This document shows, piece by piece, positions 7,389 through 11,744 of a stretch of DNA of 11,744 bases. The notes under the pieces were generated by a model, which was not told the origin of the DNA, searched no databases, and saw nothing but the letters and a program-made list of their open reading frames with translations. Within the stretch, counting starts at the first letter, position 1, and every line of letters starts with the position of its first letter. The stretch comes from JANQIV01 sp050117315 (GTDB lineage Bacteria; Bacteroidota; Ignavibacteria; Ignavibacteriales; Melioribacteraceae), in assembly GCA_050117315.1 (NCBI GenBank), contig JASFMY010000167.1, positions 1-11,744 of the forward strand. The letters run 5' to 3'. The position numbers and the translations under genes were made by a program.

Positions 7389-7763
7389 ATGAAAGAAATA
7401 ATTTTAAAAGAAGAGAGTTATTCAATAATTGGTAAATGCTTTGAAGTGCATAATAATCTCGGTCCGGGATTTCTTGAAATTGTTTATAAGGATGCTCTTG
7501 AATATGAATTTAAGAAAAGCAGAATTCCGTTCGAACGAGAAAAGGAATATATTGTTAATTATAAAGGCATAAAATTACCGCATAAATTCTATGCCGATTT
7601 TGTAGTTTACGATAAAATAATTTTAGAAGTAAAAGCTGTCGGCGGGATTGCAGATGAATTTGTTGCACAAGCAATAAACTACCTTAAAGTATCGGGAAAC
7701 AAATTAGCTTTAATCGTAAACTTCGGTGAACTAAAACTAAATTATAAAAGAATTGTTTTGTAA
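7389..7763 (+). CDS. GxxExxY protein (PD-(D/E)XK nuclease-like)
   Basis: 124 residues, the usual length for the family. It has the signature GPGFLEIVY (G27, E30, Y33) after VHNNL, then a strand-rich core with D70 in KFYADFVVY and E80-x-K82 in IILEVKAV. Together these give the D...ExK pattern of PD-(D/E)XK nuclease folds. The AQAINYL helix and the C-terminal LALIVNFG are also typical. The biochemical activity of the family is not settled, and nuclease-like is a fold-level statement. The ATG at 7389 has no Shine-Dalgarno site; the upstream palindrome ends ten bases before it, so the leader could fold over the start region. The gene is complete and stands alone between two related palindromic repeats, with a convergent lipoprotein gene 50 bases downstream. 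Families of this kind are often scattered and multicopy in genomes, which fits a mobile or selfish cassette (inference). Confidence 0.9.
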   Translation: MKEIILKEESYSIIGKCFEVHNNLGPGFLEIVYKDALEYEFKKSRIPFEREKEYIVNYKGIKLPHKFYADFVVYDKIILEVKAVGGIADEFVAQAINYLKVSGNKLALIVNFGELKLNYKRIVL

Positions 7764-7769
7764 TTCGTT

Positions 7770-7812
7770 AAACATTCGTGGCTAATCTTCTCTTGCCGCA
7801 AATGCACGAATA
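7770..7812. repeat. Palindromic repeat unit B, between convergent genes
   Basis: AAACATTCGTGGCTAA begins at 7770 and AATGCACGAATA ends at 7812. The inner inverted core is ATTCGTG (7774-7780) with CACGAAT (7805-7811), extendable imperfectly to TTAAACATTCGTG against CACGAATAGTTAA. It is a shorter relative of unit A, lacking one TATTCGTG. Because it lies between the stops of two convergent genes and forms a stem on both strands, it may also work as a bidirectional terminator. The right arm runs up to the stop codon of the PLD gene. Confidence 0.65.
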
Positions 7813-7813
7813 G

Positions 7814-9178
7814 TTAATTACTCTTAGCTTTATTATACCTTGCCGTCATTTCCTGTTTGAACTGGTTGACAATATTCTTATCATAAATTATCAATGTATT
7901 TTCATCATTTATCTGGTCGCCGTTTGTACTCCAATTTATTGAACCGACAACAACAATATCATTGTCAATAACCATAGACTTTGAATGCAGCTTTCTGGTT
8001 TCATTATCTTTATAAACAGGAGCTTCATTTTTCCATCTTATATTCGGGTTTAGTTCAGATTCCCTGCTGCCCGTTCTTTCACCTACGGAATCCTCATAAC
8101 TTGCTTCCCATTTGTATTTCATTTCGTCAACTAATTTTTGATCGGAGAAAGCAAATATTGTAAAAATTATACTGCTGTCTGCTTCTGTTTTTACAAGGTT
8201 TATGATTTTACTTAAAGCGCTGTCCGAAGGACTGAAATAAACATCCACTCTAACGCCGTCAACGTTTACAGTATGACCGGTATTGTCTAATTTTCTTTTG
8301 TGGAATTTTGAGCTGTCGGCATTCGGCAATAAATCCCGACTTCCGTACATCTCATTAAATTCCTTAGTGTAAATTTCCGCTAAATCTTCCGACTTAATTT
8401 CAACCACATGCTGCTGGTTGCCGTTTAATTTACCTGCCCGCATATCTTCTTCTGTTCCGTATAATCCGGTTACAGTAAAATTCCACGAACCGGTAAAGAC
8501 CCATTCGTTGTCTATAACGGCAAACTTATTATGCATTTGATCTCCAGGTGAATAATAGCATGAATCCGGGCAACCGGCGGATTTTCTTTTTGCAGCATCC
8601 GCAACCAAATAACCCTCTTTAATATCATTACCTATTTTTACCTGCACAAAAGGAAAATCATCCGGTGAGTTTGGTAAATCAAATTCAATTCTTTCATCAG
8701 AATCGGTAACTGCAAAAATCGGGGAGTCTGCGATGATATAAATATCATCATCAGTATTGAGTATTTTATCCATTCCTCTTCGCATCTTTTCCAGATATAA
8801 TCTCATAATATTGTATCGCTCATCATGCTCATCAACTTCACCGGATCCTTCTTCCGTATACTCCTTAGCATCAACTACCATTCTTACATCAATTCCATCT
8901 GCTGCTTTTTGAATAATTTTGGTAATTAACTTCGGCAGATTAATTTCGTAAACAGCTAAGTCAATAGTGGAATCAGCTTTCTCAATTCTCTTAATTAATT
9001 TGTCTTCCAAATTAACATTATAATTGGCTTTATTGCCCGGGTAAGCTAACGAAATGTCCGCTGACTTGTTGAAGTAAACATTAATTACTTCTTCATATTC
9101 ATTTTGTTTTTCAGAAAAACCGTTCCGTTCACATGAATAGATAATTATTAATAACAAAAAAAATAAATATCTTTTCAT
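7814..9178 (-). CDS. Phospholipase D-like lipoprotein with two HKD motifs
   Basis: 454 residues and intact; ATG at 9178 with AGGAG seven bases upstream (9186-9190). The N-terminus is a lipoprotein signal: MKRYLFFLLLIIIYSC, with Cys16 as the expected lipidation site (Tyr at -2 is unusual), so the protein should be exported and membrane-anchored. Two PLD halves follow. The first has TIDLAVYEIN near residue 72 and HKD motif H216-x-K218...D223 with GSWNFT (230-235). The second has SSIIFTIFAFSD near 335 and H398-x-K400...D405 with GSINWS (412-417). Both catalytic His/Lys/Asp sets are complete. An acidic segment of about 100 residues (105-205), ending in C203-x3-C207, is inserted before the first HKD. 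Family activity is phosphodiester cleavage or transfer on phospholipids or nucleic acid; the substrate cannot be told from sequence. It converges on the GxxExxY gene and diverges from the ATPase. Confidence 0.92.
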   Translation of the reverse strand: MKRYLFFLLLIIIYSCERNGFSEKQNEYEEVINVYFNKSADISLAYPGNKANYNVNLEDKLIKRIEKADSTIDLAVYEINLPKLITKIIQKAADGIDVRMVVDAKEYTEEGSGEVDEHDERYNIMRLYLEKMRRGMDKILNTDDDIYIIADSPIFAVTDSDERIEFDLPNSPDDFPFVQVKIGNDIKEGYLVADAAKRKSAGCPDSCYYSPGDQMHNKFAVIDNEWVFTGSWNFTVTGLYGTEEDMRAGKLNGNQQHVVEIKSEDLAEIYTKEFNEMYGSRDLLPNADSSKFHKRKLDNTGHTVNVDGVRVDVYFSPSDSALSKIINLVKTEADSSIIFTIFAFSDQKLVDEMKYKWEASYEDSVGERTGSRESELNPNIRWKNEAPVYKDNETRKLHSKSMVIDNDIVVVGSINWSTNGDQINDENTLIIYDKNIVNQFKQEMTARYNKAKSN

Positions 9179-9185
9179 ACATTGA

Positions 9186-9190
9186 CTCCT
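9186..9190 (-). promoter_or_regulatory. Shine-Dalgarno site of the PLD lipoprotein
   Basis: The minus strand reads AGGAG, seven bases before the ATG at 9178. It confirms the start that places Cys16 in the lipobox. Confidence 0.65.
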
Positions 9191-9403
9191 AGTTATTAAA
9201 TTTGCGGCATGTCAAATTACATAAAATTTTTAATATCAATTTGATTTATTATTTTACTGCTGTCAATGAATTATTAAACCTCTTTAACAAATTAACTTGA
9301 CATTCAATATTGGAATAACAAGCATGATAGGTTTAAGTAAATTACCCGAAGCTGAAAAAACGGCACACGGGAATAAATAATATTTTATTTGCAGCACACT
9401 GAT

Positions 9404-9425
9404 ATTTTTGCTTTGAGGCAAAAAT
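9404..9425. repeat. Hairpin in the leader of the ATPase gene
   Basis: ATTTTTGC (9404-9411), six-base loop TTTGAG, GCAAAAAT (9418-9425): a perfect 8-bp stem ending 35 bases before ATG 9461. It has no T-run, so it is unlikely to be a terminator and may be incidental in AT-rich DNA. Confidence 0.35.
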
Positions 9426-9460
9426 GTTGCTATGTTTATTCTGATTAAATTTTGATTGAA

Positions 9461-10150
9461 ATGAGATTACAAAGATACTTAACCAAAAAAATTATTTCCG
9501 ATTTGAAAGACAAAATGGTTTTTATCGGGGGAGCACGCCAGATTGGTAAAACAACAATTTCAAAAGAACTAATTGCCGAAAAACTTGGCAACACTTCTTA
9601 TTATAATTGGGATTATCAGCCGGATAGAAAAAAAATAACATCTCAAGAACTTCCCGGGGAAAAATGTTTATTAATATTTGACGAAATACATAAATATAGG
9701 AATTGGAAAAATCTGGTAAAAGGCATCTACGACAAGCAAAAAGAAAAATATAAAATAATTATTACCGGCAGTGCAAGGCTGAATATTTACAGAAAAGGGG
9801 GCGATTCACTTCAAGGCAGATACCATTATTACACGTTGTACCCATTTTCACTTGCAGAGTTAGAAAATATTGAAAATGAATTCAAACCGTTTAAGGAGCT
9901 GAATTTTAGAAGTATAAAACAAAATGATAACTTAAAAACTTTGTATAAGTACGGCGGTTTCCCGGAGCCTTTAATAAAACAAAGTGAAAGAACTTTACGA
10001 AGATGGCATAATGAAAAACTTGAAAGATTATTTCGTGAAGATATTAGGGATATTGAAAATATTAGAGATATTAGCAGTATGAAAATTCTTGGGGATTTAC
10101 TGCCCGGGAAAGTTGCTAGTCCTTTTATCTATAAATTCAATCAGAAATGA
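9461..10150 (+). pseudogene. AAA ATPase (DUF4143 type), N-terminal ATPase part, frameshifted
   Basis: The frame is open from TTG 9452; I prefer ATG 9461, which gives MRLQRYL, the usual opening of the family. No good ribosome site precedes either. Visible motifs: Walker A GARQIGKTT (residues 24-32), Walker B LLIFDEIHK (D74, E75), sensor-like IITGSARLNIY (101-110), YYTLYPFSLAEL, the GGFPEPL turn and REDIRDIENIRD. The frame then runs off as FIYKFNQK and stops at TGA 10148-10150. Removing one T from CCTTTTATC (10121-10129) restores ASPLSINSIRNDLDVSHRAL, the expected continuation. The family is an uncharacterised group of archaeal/bacterial ATPases with a nuclease-like C-terminus, often in accessory regions. 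Most of the conserved ATPase core is present, but the C-terminus lies in two further frames. Confidence 0.85.
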
Positions 10151-10208
10151 TCTGGATGTAAGCCACAGAGCATTAACAAGCTGGCTGAATATATTGGAAT
10201 CATTTTAG
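10128..10208 (+). pseudogene. Middle fragment of the DUF4143-type ATPase (helix-turn-helix-like segment)
   Basis: A second frame encodes SINSIRNDLDVSHRALTSWL followed by NILESF and the TAG at 10206-10208. This matches the short winged-helix-like part that follows the ATPase core in DUF4143-type proteins (family pattern SINSL..DL.VS...V..WL.ILE). It is only 26 codons and has no start, so it is meaningful only as the bridge between the fragments at 9461-10150 and 10207-10578. Confidence 0.7.
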
Positions 10209-10578
10209 AATTTACCCTTATAACTCGAAAAAGATAAGATCATTAAAAAAAGAAGCCAAACTTTACTTAATTGATTGGTCGGAAATTGAAAATGAAGGGA
10301 CAAGATTCGAAAATTTAGTTGCATCACATTTGTTTAAATTTACTGATTTCTTGAGAGAATACGAAGGCTATAAATCCAATCTAAATTATCTAAAAAATGT
10401 TGATAAAAAGGAAGTGGATTTTTTAGTTACAAACAATAACAAACCCTGGTTCGTAGTCGAGGTTAAATTAAGTGAACAAACACCCTCTTCAAATCTAATT
10501 TATTATAAAAAGAAATTGGATATCCCTTTTGCCTATCAAGTAATAAATAAAAAGGGAATAGATATTATAAAAAAATGA
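10207..10578 (+). pseudogene. C-terminal DUF4143 / nuclease-like part of the ATPase
   Basis: A third frame, open from AGA 10207 to TGA 10576-10578, encodes RIYPYNSKKIRSLKKEAKLY, LIDWSEIENEGTRFENLVA, an SHLFKF helix and KKEVDFLVTNNNKPWFVVEV followed by KLS. The D-F...E-V-K pattern is the restriction-endonuclease-like signature found at the C-terminus of this ATPase family. About four residues normally lie between ILESF and RIYPY, so the second lesion (about 10203-10208) looks like a small deletion and not a one-base slip. The terminal TGA at the natural end shows that TGA is used as a stop in this genome. An internal ATG or TTG start would give an isolated 82-residue domain; I judge it not independently functional. 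Confidence 0.8.
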
Positions 10579-10590
10579 AATACACATACT

Positions 10591-10616
10591 ATCCGCAGAT
10601 AAATTTTTGAGCGGAT
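10591..10616 (+). terminator. Possible weak terminator after the ATPase
   Basis: ATCCGC (10591-10596) and GCGGAT (10611-10616) form a 6-bp stem with a 14-base loop, 12 bases after the ATPase stop. Only TTAGTTTAA follows, not a real T-run, so the assignment is weak. Confidence 0.25.
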
Positions 10617-10665
10617 TAGTTTAACCCAGATTATGCATTAGAGGATGAAGAATTTCTGTAATTAT

Positions 10666-10887
10666 TTATAAAATAAGATTTTGTGGCAATTCCGGTTTAA
10701 CATCTTTTTGAAAATTTTTGTCATCCCCATTAGCCAAAAATTCTCTCATTAGTACCTGAGTCATTAGTCTATTATGCGAATTCCCTAAGTTCACCCGAAT
10801 CTGAAAATATATATTCCCGGTCCCACTTTGCCTACCTGCTAAACAAATAGATATGCTTTCCGATAATATAAATGTAAATTTCTTCAT
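10666..10887 (-). CDS. Doubtful hypothetical protein, 73 residues
   Basis: Minus-strand open frame from ATG 10887 to a TAA at 10666-10668, beginning MKKFTFILSESISICLAGR. There is no ribosome site upstream and no family I recognise. The start is only weakly signal-peptide-like, and the rest (IYFQIRVNLGNSHNRLMTQV and beyond) shows no clear domain. It lies divergently, 40 bases from the next gene. It may be a remnant, or chance openness in intergenic DNA. Confidence 0.2.
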   Translation of the reverse strand: MKKFTFILSESISICLAGRQSGTGNIYFQIRVNLGNSHNRLMTQVLMREFLANGDDKNFQKDVKPELPQNLIL

Positions 10888-10916
10888 TATTTATAAACCC
10901 AATTGCAAAATACTTT

Positions 10917-10921
10917 AGGAG
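10917..10921 (+). promoter_or_regulatory. Shine-Dalgarno site deciding the ATG at 10927
   Basis: AGGAG lies five bases before ATG 10927. It favours this start over the in-frame TTG at 10903, which has no such site. Confidence 0.65.
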
Positions 10922-10926
10922 CTCAA

Positions 10927-11529
10927 ATGGTAAATCAAGTTTCTTCTTATAATTCGGATTATGCTTCTTCATACAAAACGGCTTCAAATCAAAAATCATT
11001 TAGTGAAGTTTTATCACAGGCTACCGATTACGATACTTCCAGTTCCGTTAACAACAACTCGGAGAGTAGCCTGCTTAGTAAATTGGACAATCTTATGCTT
11101 CCCACATTGGAAAACCTACAAGAACTAACTTCAGAGCTTGAAGAAAAACTTTCAGAATTTCTAAGTGAGTCGGGAATTTCTTCAGATCCTCCTTTTGATC
11201 TATGTATGCATCACAGTTCCAGTGATAATTCGGTAGTAGTTGAAGGAGACAGAGAGGACATTGAAGAAATCACGAAATTGCTTAATGAAGATCCGGAGAT
11301 GAAACAGATGATATCCAATGTATACGCAATTGGAAGCCATGTTATAAACATGGCAGAAGGTCTTGAATTTCAGCAAGAATATATTGAAAGTGATAATCCC
11401 GAAAGTGTTGTGGCTAAATACTCATACTTATTCAACGATAACAGGGAAATGCATAGTTTTTCACTGCGTTACGCAGATAACAGTTTACAAATTCTAAGTG
11501 ATAATCAAGAGTGGAATAATTCCGTATAA
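10927..11529 (+). CDS. Uncharacterised Ser/Asn-rich protein
   Basis: 200 residues from ATG 10927 (AGGAG five bases upstream). I do not recognise the family with confidence. The first 50 residues are rich in Ser, Asn, Tyr and Thr and look disordered (SSYNSDYASSYKTASNQKSF...). Residues about 52-85 form a likely amphipathic, acidic coiled helix (LENLQELTSELEEKLSEFLS). The C-terminal half (about 90-195) looks folded: FDLCMHHSSSDNSVVVEGD, REDIEEITKLLNEDPEMKQM, then alternating strands (YSYLFND, HSFSLRYAD). There is no signal peptide, lipobox or membrane helix. The low-complexity N-terminus before a compact domain resembles some export- or flagellum-associated proteins, but this is impression only. 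It is intact, with base use like its neighbours. No operon partner is seen; the 215 bases after it hold no convincing gene. Confidence 0.7.
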   Translation: MVNQVSSYNSDYASSYKTASNQKSFSEVLSQATDYDTSSSVNNNSESSLLSKLDNLMLPTLENLQELTSELEEKLSEFLSESGISSDPPFDLCMHHSSSDNSVVVEGDREDIEEITKLLNEDPEMKQMISNVYAIGSHVINMAEGLEFQQEYIESDNPESVVAKYSYLFNDNREMHSFSLRYADNSLQILSDNQEWNNSV

Positions 11530-11744
11530 TTGTATATAAAACACAACTCTACGGTTTATGACAGCTATATCAATAAATCCTACAAAAAAATTATTGTCGC
11601 AGATGCGGCTGTTATAATAGGAGGCTTTGCATAACCACCATATATGTTTTTAAGCTATTATATACTACGAAAAAAAATATTTAATCAATCCGTCCAGCGG
11701 GTTAGCGTAACCATTTCATTTTTTATTCCCTTAAAAACCTGCCT

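Noticed and set aside
7330..7812. The two ATTCGTG palindromes as a CRISPR array
   Set aside because: There are only two unequal copies, 390 bases apart, with a gene between them; no regular spacers or cas genes.

Overview
The window is AT-rich (about one third G+C by eye) and bacterial. It mixes ATG and TTG starts, and several genes have clear AGGAG-type ribosome binding sites. The gene families (REC/PAS hybrid kinases, an NrtR/AraR-like Nudix regulator, a GxxExxY protein, a DUF4143-type ATPase, and a lipoprotein with a short Cys-16 signal) fit the Bacteroidota/Chlorobi/Ignavibacteriota side of the tree. That placement is an inference from gene content and is not proven. No rRNA, tRNA, CRISPR array, transposase or phage module is visible.

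Layout. 202-893 (minus): a Nudix-fold transcription regulator whose Nudix and winged-helix parts are split by a frameshift. 894-1625: a gene-free stretch with inverted repeats. 1626-6711 (plus): a signalling block. It holds a decayed PAS/receiver fusion (1626-2256), an intact soluble hybrid kinase REC-PAS-PAS-HisKA-HATPase (2324-4225), an iodotyrosine-deiodinase-like flavin nitroreductase interrupted by an in-frame TGA (4311-4976), and a paralogous PAS-PAS-HisKA-HATPase kinase broken by a frameshift in an A8 run (5165-6711). 6826-7161 (7259 if frame-corrected): an unknown two-helix membrane protein. 7389-7763: a GxxExxY protein with PD-(D/E)XK nuclease-like residues, flanked by two related palindromic repeats. 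7814-9178 (minus): an intact two-HKD phospholipase-D-like lipoprotein. 9461-10578 (plus): an AAA/DUF4143 ATPase in three reading frames. 10927-11529 (plus): an unrecognised Ser/Asn-rich protein.

How the genes relate. The two kinases and the receiver remnant look like parts of a soluble phosphorelay that arose by duplication. Phosphate could pass between the REC domains, and no DNA-binding output domain lies in the window. The nitroreductase between the kinases has all its substrate-contact residues, so its nonsense codon is either recent or an error. The right half is accessory in character: a GxxExxY cassette, a PLD lipoprotein and a DUF4143 ATPase.

The dominant oddity is the number of broken genes: five certain and one probable. 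Most lesions are explained by one base gained or lost in a homopolymer, next to two long, fully intact genes. This means either an eroding accessory region or uncorrected homopolymer errors in the assembly, and the distinction decides how many of these genes are alive.
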